A stretch of DNA of 30,838 bases, taken from the NCBI GenBank assembly GCA_900554325.1, contig USHA01000013.1, positions 1 through 30,838 of the forward strand, in the 5' to 3' direction. Positions 22,611 to 30,754 of this stretch are shown here, one piece after another. Source of the stretch: an uncultured Collinsella sp. GTDB lineage: Bacteria > Actinomycetota > Coriobacteriia > Coriobacteriales > Coriobacteriaceae. The notes beneath the pieces are model-generated. The model saw only the letters and a program-made list of their open reading frames with translations. It made no database searches and was not told the DNA's origin. A program made the position numbers and the translations under genes. The stretch's first letter is position 1; each line of letters begins with the position of its first letter.

Positions 22611-24290
22611 ATGGCAGAGTTCATCTACCAGATGTATCAGGCTCGCAAGGCCCATGGCGACAAGGTAATCCTTGACGACGTGACCCTGAGCTTCTACCCC
22701 GGTGCCAAGATCGGCGTCGTGGGCCCCAACGGTATGGGCAAGTCGACCCTGCTCAAGATCATGGCCGGCATCGAGGAGGTCTCCAACGGCGATGCCAGGC
22801 TCACCCCCGGCTACACCGTGGGTATCCTGCAGCAGGAGCCGCCGCTCGACGACGACAAGACCGTCATCGAGAACGTGCGCATGGCGTTTGGCGACATGAT
22901 TGCCAAGGTCGATCGCTTCAACAAGATCGGCGAGGAGATGTGCGACCCGGACTGCGACATGGACGCCCTCATGGCCGAGATGGGCAAGCTCCAGGACGAG
23001 ATCGACGCCGCTGACGGCTGGGATATTGATTCAAAGCTCGGCCAGGCCATGGACGCCCTGCAGTTGCCCGATTCCGACATGCCGGTCAACGTGCTTTCCG
23101 GCGGCGAGCGCCGTCGCGTGGCCCTGTGCAAGCTGCTGCTCGAGGCTCCCGACCTGCTGCTGCTCGACGAGCCCACGAACCACCTGGACGCCGAGTCGAT
23201 CCTGTGGCTGGAGCACTTCCTGCACAACTACCAGGGCGCGGTGCTTGCCGTCACGCACGATCGCTACTTCCTGGATAACGTTGCCGAGTGGATCTGCGAG
23301 GTCGACCGTGGTCACCTTTATCCCTACAAGGGCAATTACTCCACGTATCTGGAGACCAAGGCCGCGCGTATCGAGGCGCAGGGCAACCGCGACGCCAAAC
23401 TCGCCAAGCGCATGGAGGCCGAGCTCGAGTGGGTGCGCAGCTCGCCCAAGGCCCGCCAGGCCAAGAACAAGGCCCGTCTGGCTCGCTACGAGGAGATGGA
23501 GGCCGAGGCCCGCGCAAGCCAGAAGCTCGACTGGACCGACATTCGCATCCCTGTGGGCCCGCGTCTGGGCAACAAGGTGCTCGAGGCCCATCATCTGCAC
23601 AAAGAGTTCGATGGCCGCGTGCTCATCGACGACCTTTCGTTCACCCTGCCGCGTAACGGCATCGTGGGCGTCATCGGTCCCAACGGTGTGGGCAAGACCA
23701 CGCTGTTCAAGACCATCGTGGGTTTGGAGCCGCTGACTTCGGGCGAGCTCGAGGTGGGCGAGACCGTCAAGATTTCTTACGTCGACCAGAACCGTTCCGG
23801 CATCGACCCCGATAAGAACCTATGGGAGGTCGTCTCGGACGGCCTGGACCACATGATGGTCGGCGAGACCGAGGTTCCGAGTCGCGCGTACGTGGCGAGC
23901 TTTGGCTTTAAGGGCCAGGACCAGCAGAAGCGCGCCGGCGTACTCTCCGGTGGCGAGCGCAACCGTCTGAACTTGGCGCTCACGCTCAAGCAGGGCGGCA
24001 ACCTGCTGCTCCTCGACGAGCCCACGAACGACCTCGACGTCGAGACACTGTCCTCGCTCGAAGCGGCGCTGCTCGAGTTCCCGGGCTGCTCGGTGGTCAT
24101 TAGCCACGACCGTATGTTCCTGGACCGCGTCGCCACGCACATTCTGGCGTGGGAGGGCACCGACGAGAATCCGGGCAACTGGTATTGGTTCGAGGGCAAC
24201 TTTGAGGCCTATCAGGCCAACCGCATCGAGCGCCTGGGCGAGGACGCAGCCCAGCCGCATCGTATTCACCGCAAGCTGACGCGTGACTAG
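22611..24290 (+). CDS. ettA: ABCF ATPase, energy-dependent translational throttle EttA
   Basis: 559 residues, EttA length. The N terminus AEFIYQMYQARKAHGDK is characteristic of EttA. Two ATPase domains are present: Walker A GPNGMGKS (38-45) and later GPNGVGKT, signatures LSGGERRRVA and LSGGERNRLN, and two LLDEPTN Walker B segments. The arm insertion and the tRNA-interaction linker between the domains (KAARIEAQGNRDAKLAKRME onward) are intact. EttA binds the ribosomal E site and gates the first peptide bond according to ADP/ATP ratio. The ribosome site is modest (AAAGGA, about 12 nt upstream). Strong C-ending codon bias suggests high expression. Confidence 0.95.
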   Translation: MAEFIYQMYQARKAHGDKVILDDVTLSFYPGAKIGVVGPNGMGKSTLLKIMAGIEEVSNGDARLTPGYTVGILQQEPPLDDDKTVIENVRMAFGDMIAKVDRFNKIGEEMCDPDCDMDALMAEMGKLQDEIDAADGWDIDSKLGQAMDALQLPDSDMPVNVLSGGERRRVALCKLLLEAPDLLLLDEPTNHLDAESILWLEHFLHNYQGAVLAVTHDRYFLDNVAEWICEVDRGHLYPYKGNYSTYLETKAARIEAQGNRDAKLAKRMEAELEWVRSSPKARQAKNKARLARYEEMEAEARASQKLDWTDIRIPVGPRLGNKVLEAHHLHKEFDGRVLIDDLSFTLPRNGIVGVIGPNGVGKTTLFKTIVGLEPLTSGELEVGETVKISYVDQNRSGIDPDKNLWEVVSDGLDHMMVGETEVPSRAYVASFGFKGQDQQKRAGVLSGGERNRLNLALTLKQGGNLLLLDEPTNDLDVETLSSLEAALLEFPGCSVVISHDRMFLDRVATHILAWEGTDENPGNWYWFEGNFEAYQANRIERLGEDAAQPHRIHRKLTRD

Positions 24291-24293
24291 ATC

Positions 24294-24320
24294 GTTACGC
24301 GGTTTTCCAAACCGCGTAAC
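24294..24320 (+). terminator. Hairpin after ettA
   Basis: GTTACGCGGTTT pairs perfectly with AAACCGCGTAAC around a 3-nt loop, 3 bp after the stop codon. There is no T-run, so it may act as an mRNA 3' stabiliser rather than a terminator. Confidence 0.6.
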
Positions 24321-24333
24321 TGCTCGACGCTGC

Positions 24334-24433
24334 GCGGGCCGCAAGCACCCCATCTTGCCGTTCAAGCCGTCGCTCGCGTACCGAAGTACGCGTCGCTCCT
24401 CTTTCACGGCAACCTGGGGCACTTGCGACCCGC
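24334..24433. repeat. 100-bp imperfect palindrome
   Basis: The outer arms GCGGGCCGCAAG (24334-24345) and CTTGCGACCCGC (24422-24433) differ from perfect pairing at one position. Pairing continues inward through CCCC/GGGG and TTGCCGT/ACGGCAA blocks. A perfect central hairpin, CGCGTAC-CGAA-GTACGCG (24375-24392), forms the tip. It lies between convergent genes and has no open frame. Size and form suggest a REP-like or cruciform repeat. Confidence 0.7.
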
Positions 24434-24464
24434 TCGCTGTTGGTTACGCAACATCAACAAATAT

Positions 24465-24500
24465 AAACGGCTCAAATCCTGATTTGGATTTGAGCCGTTT
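24465..24500. terminator. Bidirectional terminator between convergent genes
   Basis: AAACGGCTCAAATCC (24465-24479) pairs perfectly with GGATTTGAGCCGTTT (24486-24500) around TGATTT. It ends 4 bp from the stop codon of the minus-strand gene. Confidence 0.85.
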
Positions 24501-24504
24501 GTCG

Positions 24505-25803
24505 TTACCGCTCGGTTTCTTCGACTTTATCGATGGTCCAGGTGGCTCCGAGACCGCCGGTGGTGTTGCGGCGGATGCGCACGGTAACCTCGCGGCGCTC
24601 GCCGGCCTGCGTGTAGCACAGGGGGAAGTTTGCGCGGTTTCGCGCGGCCTCGATGGTACCGCGCTCGCGGGCGATCCAGTAGTACTCGCCGACAATGCCG
24701 AGCGTGTCGGCGCCGTAGGGGAGATAGGTCGACAACTGGTGCAGAAGCGGGCCGGGGCAGAAGACCTCGGTTGCGAAATCGACGGGGAAGTCCTCAGGGA
24801 TGGCGGGCGCTGCGGGTGCGGGGGTTGGGGCCGCTGCGGGTACCGAAGCCGGTGCCGGTGCGGGAACTTGGTCGCAAGTAGAGGTGGGCACGGATTCGAT
24901 GACGGGTGCGGGCTCAGGCACCGGTTCCGGCTTAACTGCGGAATCTGCGGGCTTCACGGTGACGGGCGCGTCTACAGCTGCAGTTTCAAACTCAACCTGC
25001 ATCGCGCTCTCATTCTCGACGCTCGACTTTGCTTCGATGGGCGTGGATGCCATAGTGGTGATGCCGGCGTTGGCGTTCTCGGGGTCATAGACGACCGTGA
25101 GCGAGATGGCGGGCTGCGGCGTCTCGGGCTTCGGCGTCGACTCGGTAGCGTCTTGATCGGCGGGCTGATCGTCCTCGGCCTCGTCGCTAAAGACATCACT
25201 GTTTTGGAACGAAGGCGTCTCGGGTTGGTTAGCGACTTCTTCGGTTGTCGACTTGGGAGTCTCGTTGAGCTCCGCAGTGGCTTCCTGCTCGGATACGACT
25301 TTGGGATCGGTCGTGGCGGCGATTTCGGTTTCGGCTTCTGCCGTTACCTCAATAGCGACTTCAATCTCTGCCTCGGGCTCGGATTCTGGCACGGCTTCAA
25401 CCATGGCTTCAGGCTCGGGACGCTTAACGTGCTTGGGGCGCACGGCCTTGAGGTCCTTCTCGCCGCGCTTTTTCTTTTTGTAGGACTGCTTGGCTCCCTT
25501 GGCTGCCTTGGGCTTGTCCTCGCCCTTGGCAAGGGCGGCATCCCAGGCATCGTTGGCGATGACGGTGGCATACAGGCGACCGCCCTTAAAGACAGTCAAC
25601 TTAATGCAGTCGTCGAGCTCCTCGAGCAGCTCGCGCGTTGACTCGAAGCCCAGGTCATAAGCGGCCATGTCGCCCGCGGCGAGCGCCTCTTCGACCTGCG
25701 TCATAAACGTTTGCTTGCCGCATCCAATCGCATCGCGCAGCAGGCGATACAGATAGATGTGGTTGCCCAGCGATAGCGTGGGCCTAACTATTGTCTTGCT
25801 CAT
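24505..25803 (-). CDS. Uncharacterised protein with N-terminal LOTUS-like domain and long acidic linker
   Basis: 432 residues from ATG 25803 (GAGGAG upstream). Three parts are visible. Residues about 10-95 form a compact domain with GFESTRELLEELDDCIKLTV, a pattern like OST-HTH/LOTUS RNA-binding domains; this resemblance is tentative. A Lys-rich strip (95-125) and some 200 residues of Glu/Pro/Ala/Thr-rich, probably disordered linker follow. A C-terminal domain (about 330-432) has LLHQLSTYLPYGADTLGIVGEYYWIA and a beta-rich end. No membrane segment or signal is seen, so it should be cytoplasmic. Possibly RNA-binding; function unknown. Confidence 0.75.
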   Translation of the reverse strand: MSKTIVRPTLSLGNHIYLYRLLRDAIGCGKQTFMTQVEEALAAGDMAAYDLGFESTRELLEELDDCIKLTVFKGGRLYATVIANDAWDAALAKGEDKPKAAKGAKQSYKKKKRGEKDLKAVRPKHVKRPEPEAMVEAVPESEPEAEIEVAIEVTAEAETEIAATTDPKVVSEQEATAELNETPKSTTEEVANQPETPSFQNSDVFSDEAEDDQPADQDATESTPKPETPQPAISLTVVYDPENANAGITTMASTPIEAKSSVENESAMQVEFETAAVDAPVTVKPADSAVKPEPVPEPAPVIESVPTSTCDQVPAPAPASVPAAAPTPAPAAPAIPEDFPVDFATEVFCPGPLLHQLSTYLPYGADTLGIVGEYYWIARERGTIEAARNRANFPLCYTQAGERREVTVRIRRNTTGGLGATWTIDKVEETER

Positions 25804-25875
25804 GGCAAATCTCCTCTTTACACACGTAAAGTATCTTACCATCGCATAGCGTTTGCCATGGCGGCACCCAAGGCA

Positions 25876-25909
25876 AACGGGCGCGAACCGCTATCGATTC
25901 GCGCCCGTT
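25876..25909 (-). terminator. Terminator of the Ser/Thr-tail membrane protein gene
   Basis: AACGGGCGCGAA (25876-25887) pairs perfectly with TTCGCGCCCGTT (25898-25909). On the minus strand it follows the gene at 25940 and is trailed by TTTGCC. Confidence 0.75.
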
Positions 25910-25939
25910 GTACAGGTTGCCTATCTGGGGATGCAGCGC

Positions 25940-26902
25940 CTAGTTGCCCGATGCCGTGCCTTGGCTCGAGTTGTCAGATGCCGTGCCGGACGCGGTTCCG
26001 CTCGAGCTGTTCGAGCTGTTGGCGTTGCTGCTGTCTGCTGTGCCCGTTCCCGAAGCGGTGTCGCTCGTCTGGCCGCCCGTGCTTGGCTGCGAACCGTCAG
26101 TCGTTTGGCTTGAGTCGGTCGTGCCGGATGGCGTGCCACTGTTGGCCGTAGAGGAATCGGTGCCCTGCGATTGGTCTTGGGTGTTCGAGGACGAATTGGC
26201 AGAGGTGGAACTGTCTTGCGTGTCGTCCGTTTGCGTCTGCTGATCTTGAGACCGGGTGTTGTCATTTGCATCGCTCTCGGTCGTGCGCGACGAAAGGATT
26301 GGCTCGGGGCGCTCGCCCAGACCCTCACCGGCGGTGGTGATAAGGATGGCGCCGGCGCAGGCGATGACCGCGACGATGGCGATGGCGATCGAGAAGATGA
26401 TGACCTTCTTTTGCGTCTGGCTGCGCTCTGCCGCCGCCTTGGCGCGCAGGCTGTTGGGGGCGACACGCGCCGTGGTCGCGCGTCCCGCAACCTGGCGCAT
26501 CTCCTGCGTGGTCGCGGCGCCACCTAGGTGCTCCTCGGCATCAAACTCAACGGGCTTATAGGCGCCGGCGGGGTAGTCGACGTCGGCGTGCGTACCTTTG
26601 AGGGCTTTGGCGCTGGCAGAGATAAAGTGGCGGTAGACCTGCGAGGACACAACGGTGATGACCGAGCTCACGGCGGCGCCAATTACTGAACCCGCGATAC
26701 CGATCTTGGAGGCAAGTGCAACGCTCGTGGCGGCAGCTGCGGCGCCGGCGATGATCTGGGGAATGGAAATGTCGTCAAACAGGCCCTTTTTGGGCGCGAT
26801 GGCCATGGTCTGTCCGATGGAATGGTTCTCGTGCACGCCGTTGTTGAGCGATGCCGGCGTCATGACGCGCGTGCGCGGCGCGTCGGTGTACTTGGTTGTC
26901 AT
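25940..26902 (-). CDS. Membrane protein with Ser/Thr-rich extracytoplasmic tail
   Basis: 320 residues from ATG 26902 with GGGAGG 8 nt upstream; the longer frame to 27031 has no site. A hydrophobic Ala/Gly-rich region (about 48-90) and a clear single membrane helix (166-190, KKVIIFSIAIAIVAVIACAG) are separated by a soluble linker. From about 205 to the end it is almost only Ser, Thr, Gly, Asn, Asp and Gln, an unstructured tail probably outside the cell. I know no named family. It could be an envelope-spanning or glycosylated surface protein. Repeated short codon patterns in the tail are prone to slippage. Confidence 0.7.
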   Translation of the reverse strand: MTTKYTDAPRTRVMTPASLNNGVHENHSIGQTMAIAPKKGLFDDISIPQIIAGAAAAATSVALASKIGIAGSVIGAAVSSVITVVSSQVYRHFISASAKALKGTHADVDYPAGAYKPVEFDAEEHLGGAATTQEMRQVAGRATTARVAPNSLRAKAAAERSQTQKKVIIFSIAIAIVAVIACAGAILITTAGEGLGERPEPILSSRTTESDANDNTRSQDQQTQTDDTQDSSTSANSSSNTQDQSQGTDSSTANSGTPSGTTDSSQTTDGSQPSTGGQTSDTASGTGTADSSNANSSNSSSGTASGTASDNSSQGTASGN

Positions 26903-27077
26903 ACGGGGTCCTCCCGGTGTAAATCTGCTTCGTTTCGTGTAGCCATCAGGGTACCCACCAGATGTGAATCGTACGTGACATTTAACAGATACCATCAACT
27001 CATCAAGGGGGGCTTGCTGTCTTTGGTGCAATAGCTTGATGCTAAACTGGATTTACGATTGCGAGGTGGTTTACGTG

Positions 27078-27317
27078 ATGTACCCATATATGACATTCGA
27101 AGACGGTACCGAGGTCGTTCATTCTGACCTGATAACAGATGGGGACATCGAAAAGGTTATCGTGCATTTTGAACGACCGACGGCAGAGGGCTTCGACTCC
27201 GCTCGTTGTGAGTTGCCTTCCTGTTCGTGGACTGACTGGGAAGGGCATTTTACTCAGAGTGAAAAACGAGCTTTCGAAGAGTGTTTGAGCAAATCATTTA
27301 GATTAGTTCGAGTTTAG
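27078..27317 (+). CDS. Small conserved protein of unknown function (MYPYM-type)
   Basis: 79 residues from ATG 27078 (GAGGTGG 8 nt upstream; GTG 27075 is equally possible). It starts MYPYMTFEDGTEVVHSDL and continues VIVHFERPTAEGFDSARCELP, a pattern I associate with small uncharacterised proteins of gut Firmicutes. Those usually run on for some residues after the point where this one stops, so this copy may be C-terminally shortened. It is acidic with no signal peptide or membrane helix. It lies at the edge of the AT-rich segment, 79 nt before the DUF2087 gene. Confidence 0.6.
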   Translation: MYPYMTFEDGTEVVHSDLITDGDIEKVIVHFERPTAEGFDSARCELPSCSWTDWEGHFTQSEKRAFEECLSKSFRLVRV

Positions 27318-27396
27318 TTCGAATATAGAAGCCGAATGAGATGACCTAAAGCGTATGCATTTTTAGTATTAGATGCGTATGAAATGGAGGATGTGA

Positions 27397-27678
27397 ATGG
27401 ATGAGCTAATAGACTTTAAAAAACGATTTCTCAAGAATGGCGAGCTGGTTTCAATTCCAAAAAAGGAAAGCTATAAAAGAATCATGCTGCTATGGGCCGT
27501 CTCTTTCTTTGAATTAAATACAAGTTATACGGAGCTTCAGGTTAATCGTGTGCTGTCACAGCTCTATCCTGATTATGCCGTGTTGAGGCGGTACTTGGTT
27601 GATTATGGATTCCTATTAAGGGATGAACGAGGCCTGAAATACGAGGTTAATCGTGATGTTCACGGTATTGAGAGCTAG
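27397..27678 (+). CDS. DUF2087 domain protein
   Basis: 93 residues from ATG 27397 with GGAGG 6 nt upstream. The C-terminal half, YTELQVNRVLSQLYPDYAVL followed by RRYLVDYGFLLRD, fits DUF2087, a winged-helix-like domain often at the end of ArsR/MarR-type regulators. Here it stands alone without an obvious separate DNA-binding domain; the fold itself may bind nucleic acid. Its end overlaps the MFS gene by 23 nt, so the two are co-translated. It is a plausible local regulator of the transporter and radical SAM gene. Codons are A/T-rich. Confidence 0.75.
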   Translation: MDELIDFKKRFLKNGELVSIPKKESYKRIMLLWAVSFFELNTSYTELQVNRVLSQLYPDYAVLRRYLVDYGFLLRDERGLKYEVNRDVHGIES

Positions 27679-28840
27679 CCATCCGGTTCGGGTCCTATAT
27701 ATTGCTAGAGGGATAAGCGAAATAGGCAATTGGTGTGCGAATATTGCTTTGCCAATGCTGATTTACGAGGTAACTCACGATGTTTCTGCAACTGCTTTGA
27801 TGGTCTGCTGCAGATTTGCCCCCTCTCTGTTTTCAGTTGCGCTCGCGCAGCTGCCTCAGAAGATGGGTATCGGGACACTGCAGGCCATGAGATTGGCAGA
27901 CTTAATTCGCGCGGGATTATTCGTTTGCTATATTTTTGTTGATAGTAAATGGAGTATGTTTGCTATTACGTGCGCGGTATCGCTTTGCCGAACGGTTGAA
28001 ATGCCCTGCTTTTACTCGTTGTTAAGAGCCAATACGAATAGTATCAATCGCGACGTAATTAATAATTCGTTTGGGTTTCTGCAGAATTTGATGATGGTTC
28101 TGGGGCCAGTTGCCGGCGGTTTTGTTGTCGCTCAATTTGGGGCGGAGGCTGTTCTTGCATTGGACGCGCTTTCTTTTGCCGCGTCGTTCTGGTTGCTGCG
28201 AGATGTTCCGTCGGTTATCGAGGTTAATGATAAAGAGGGGATAAGCAAAAATGAAAAAAACAGGACTGCATTTAGTGATCTTAGCGCGAAGCACTTGGCA
28301 ATTGGTTTCCTATTAATCGATATTTCTAGTGGCGTGGCATTCGGCTCTCTGAATTCTCTTTTGCCAGCTATTGCGCAATTGCAATTTGACTCGTCATCGA
28401 TACAATACGGATTCCTTCAGAGTAGTCTTACAATCGGACTGTTGTTCGGAAATACAATATATGGTCGTTTAATTAGTGGTTCCGATTGCATTAAATCATA
28501 TTGTTTTGTGACGTATCTTGCGCTCGGTGCGTATCTGGCGTTTGGCTATCGCTATGCGTCTGGAATATCGTTTATTTTCCTTTTTATCGTCGGTGCCGGA
28601 AACGCCATTCAAGATGTGCTTCTCATAACATCGCTGCAGGATTTGGCGAGAGACGAATCTGAATCGATAAGTCTGTTTTCAATTAGGGAGTCTTTGCAAT
28701 CGGTTGCTGTTGTTATTTCAACACTCCTTGTTTCGCTGTTCACGAGCATCGCGATGTTCTCAATTCTCGTTACAGGACTTGGTGTATTTTCAATTATGAT
28801 GGTAGTTGTGTTTCAATTGAATTATTTGCGAAAGATGTGA
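27656..28840 (+). CDS. MFS transporter
   Basis: 394 residues from ATG 27656 (GTG 27653 is in frame; GAGG lies 6-9 nt upstream). About ten to twelve membrane helices are visible, with a short charged cytoplasmic loop (NDKEGISKNEKNRT) in the middle, as in two-bundle MFS exporters. The N terminus RASHPVRVLYIARGISEIGNW and later GPVAGGFVVAQFG resemble the EntS/macrolide-efflux type. It lies between a DUF2087 gene (overlap) and the radical SAM gene (7 nt), suggesting export of, or resistance to, the product of that enzyme. Codon use is distinctly AT-rich. Confidence 0.85.
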   Translation: MFTVLRASHPVRVLYIARGISEIGNWCANIALPMLIYEVTHDVSATALMVCCRFAPSLFSVALAQLPQKMGIGTLQAMRLADLIRAGLFVCYIFVDSKWSMFAITCAVSLCRTVEMPCFYSLLRANTNSINRDVINNSFGFLQNLMMVLGPVAGGFVVAQFGAEAVLALDALSFAASFWLLRDVPSVIEVNDKEGISKNEKNRTAFSDLSAKHLAIGFLLIDISSGVAFGSLNSLLPAIAQLQFDSSSIQYGFLQSSLTIGLLFGNTIYGRLISGSDCIKSYCFVTYLALGAYLAFGYRYASGISFIFLFIVGAGNAIQDVLLITSLQDLARDESESISLFSIRESLQSVAVVISTLLVSLFTSIAMFSILVTGLGVFSIMMVVVFQLNYLRKM

Positions 28841-28847
28841 CGTTGAT

Positions 28848-30584
28848 ATGCCTAAAACGCTTTTAGTATTTCCCCCAGGATGGAGTCCAGTGGGGCCGTA
28901 TCTTGCCTTGCCTGTTTTGAAGTCATATCTTCAAGAGGTTGAACAATATAAAGTTGACATCGTTGACTTAAACGTGGAATTTTACGATGACCTCCTATCT
29001 TTTAGACATGTCGAAGAGTGCTGTAAAAGGTATCGGGAATCAAAGGATTCGTTTAGTTCGAATGTTCAATTAACAATCGAGTTGATACAAAAGTCAGCAC
29101 TTAATGTTGACGAGGCAAAAGATATTTTCAGATCGAAGAGATACTTTAATCTAAAAGAAAGACAATATGCTGAAAACATTTTTAGAAATGCACTCTATAT
29201 CATAAATCACGTCTCATATGGAGTTAAATACACGTTCAACTCCATAGATCTGCCCTATGATTATTATTCGACACCAGAAATAATGAAATCGCTTGCGGAT
29301 ACCTTGCATAATCCGTTTATTTCCTTCTATGAAACTGCCTTTCTTAAGCGTATTCAGAGGGAAAAAATCGAGTTTATTGGGATTTCGGTGAGCGGCTGTT
29401 TCCAATTGATTTCTGCAGTTACGTTAGCGAAACTGATTAAAGAAGAATGTCCATCTGTTAAACACGTCTCATTGGGCGGCAATTACATTACTCGTTTAGC
29501 AGATGACTGCATGAAAGAATGGCATCCCTTTTTTGAATACATTGATTCGATAATGATGTATGACGGCGAAGAGCCGCTTGCACGTCTTCTTGAGGCTCTT
29601 GACTCTGGTGATGACAATCTCGACTGTGTTCCAAACCTTTGCCATGCTAAAGGTGGGAAGATATATAAAAACCATCGGATTGAGCAAACATTTATCAACG
29701 ATACGGTTCCCGATTTCGATGGCTTCGCCCTTTCTAAATACTTCATGCCTGAGTTAATATTGCCGGTTTATTCCTCTAGGCAGTGTTTTAATCATTGCGC
29801 CTTCTGCACCATTCCCGGTGCTACCGGTGGTTGTTACCGAAAGATGCCTATATCGAGAGTATTTGAAATAATGTGTCGGTTAAATGAAAAATACGGCACG
29901 AGAGTTTTCTCTTTTGTGGATGAAACATTCGAAGGCAAAAGAATGGAGCAACTCGCGGATGAAATAAACGCATCGGGAAAAACGTTTTTCTGGCATGGAG
30001 AAACGAGGTTCTCTCCAACCCTAAGTACAGACGTTTTCAACAAGATATACCAAAGTGGATGTAGGCAGATTCAGTTTGGCCTCGAGTCATACAACCAAAG
30101 AGTTCTTGATCTAATGAAGAAGAACACGAGAGTTGATTGGATTGATCGCAATATCCATGATTGTCTCAATGCGGGTATTCCTGTTCATCTATTCTTTATG
30201 ATTGGCTTTCCGACCGAAACTAAAGAAGAGGCTCTGAACACCTTAGCTTATACAGAGAATGTTTTGAATTATTCAAAACAGGTATGTGGTGTTCCATATT
30301 CCACGAGAGGATTTACGAATTTTGGTCTCGTTATGGGGTCGGATGTTTGGAATCATCCTGATAAGTATGGTGTCTCTGTAATGCCGAAGTCCCAATATGA
30401 GGATTTGCGCCTCGAAGTGGATTATGTTTCAGGCACTGGTTTCCTATACTCCCTGCGATTAGGTTCCACATTCTCACCCCCTTTCTCGTTGGAAAGTTGG
30501 TGGTGCTTCCCCCTTTTCGCGGGGCAATACTGCCTTTTGAAAAAACGCCGAAGATTTTCGGATTATTTTCAAAAAATATTTTGA
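28848..30584 (+). CDS. B12-binding-type radical SAM enzyme
   Basis: 578 residues. The N-terminal 250 residues look like a cobalamin-binding Rossmann domain (TLLVFPPGWSPVGPYLALPVL, IGISVSGCFQLISA, SLGGNYI), without the DxHxxG lower-ligand motif. The radical SAM barrel follows, with C313, C317 and C320 in CFNHCAFC for the [4Fe-4S] cluster, FSFVDETFE, and QIQFGLESYNQRVLDLMKK. Such enzymes perform radical methylations and rearrangements on peptides, antibiotics and lipids. The last 60 residues (Trp/Phe-rich, then KKRRRF) look unlike the usual family end. It follows the MFS gene by 7 nt with a poor ribosome site, suggesting coupling. The substrate is unknown. Confidence 0.88.
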   Translation: MPKTLLVFPPGWSPVGPYLALPVLKSYLQEVEQYKVDIVDLNVEFYDDLLSFRHVEECCKRYRESKDSFSSNVQLTIELIQKSALNVDEAKDIFRSKRYFNLKERQYAENIFRNALYIINHVSYGVKYTFNSIDLPYDYYSTPEIMKSLADTLHNPFISFYETAFLKRIQREKIEFIGISVSGCFQLISAVTLAKLIKEECPSVKHVSLGGNYITRLADDCMKEWHPFFEYIDSIMMYDGEEPLARLLEALDSGDDNLDCVPNLCHAKGGKIYKNHRIEQTFINDTVPDFDGFALSKYFMPELILPVYSSRQCFNHCAFCTIPGATGGCYRKMPISRVFEIMCRLNEKYGTRVFSFVDETFEGKRMEQLADEINASGKTFFWHGETRFSPTLSTDVFNKIYQSGCRQIQFGLESYNQRVLDLMKKNTRVDWIDRNIHDCLNAGIPVHLFFMIGFPTETKEEALNTLAYTENVLNYSKQVCGVPYSTRGFTNFGLVMGSDVWNHPDKYGVSVMPKSQYEDLRLEVDYVSGTGFLYSLRLGSTFSPPFSLESWWCFPLFAGQYCLLKKRRRFSDYFQKIF

Positions 30585-30592
30585 GCAGCAAA

Positions 30593-30625
30593 ATACGCCT
30601 GTCCGAAAAGCCCGGACAGGCGTAT
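30593..30625 (+). terminator. Hairpin after the radical SAM gene
   Basis: ATACGCCTGTCCG (30593-30605) pairs perfectly with CGGACAGGCGTAT (30613-30625). The T-run lies on the minus-strand side (ATTTT), so it may end leftward transcripts as well. Confidence 0.7.
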
Positions 30626-30643
30626 AGGTATTGTAAGCAGTAT

Positions 30644-30754
30644 TTAGATGATTAGACAGTTCATAGTCAAGGGTAGAGAGGTTCCCGGCGGTGGTCGGGC
30701 TTTTTTTGATATGTCAATGACCGTCGGATTTTGTCGATAGGGTATGTGCTTCAT
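30644..30754 (-). CDS. Possible 36-residue peptide behind a structured ribosome site
   Basis: ATG at 30754 is preceded, 8 nt away, by a perfect AAAGGAGG on the minus strand; the stop is TAA at 30644-30646. The peptide begins MKHIPYRQNPTVIDISKK and has a Pro-rich middle and a hydrophobic end. I recognise no family. A weak plus-strand terminator lies within the frame (30684-30707), which argues against strong coding constraint. It could be a leader peptide, a short toxin or a peptide substrate, or the site could be a decayed gene start. Confidence 0.35.
   Translation of the reverse strand: MKHIPYRQNPTVIDISKKARPPPGTSLPLTMNCLII
30684..30707 (+). terminator. Weak plus-strand terminator
   Basis: CCCGG and TCGGG arms (4-5 bp) are followed by seven T. 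The stem is short, but the T-run is the best in this stretch. Confidence 0.45.

Noticed and set aside
24283..25641. 452-residue open frame on the plus strand
   Set aside because: Crosses the 100-bp palindrome and a bidirectional terminator, then runs antisense to the linker of the LOTUS-like protein; Gly/Leu-rich shadow.
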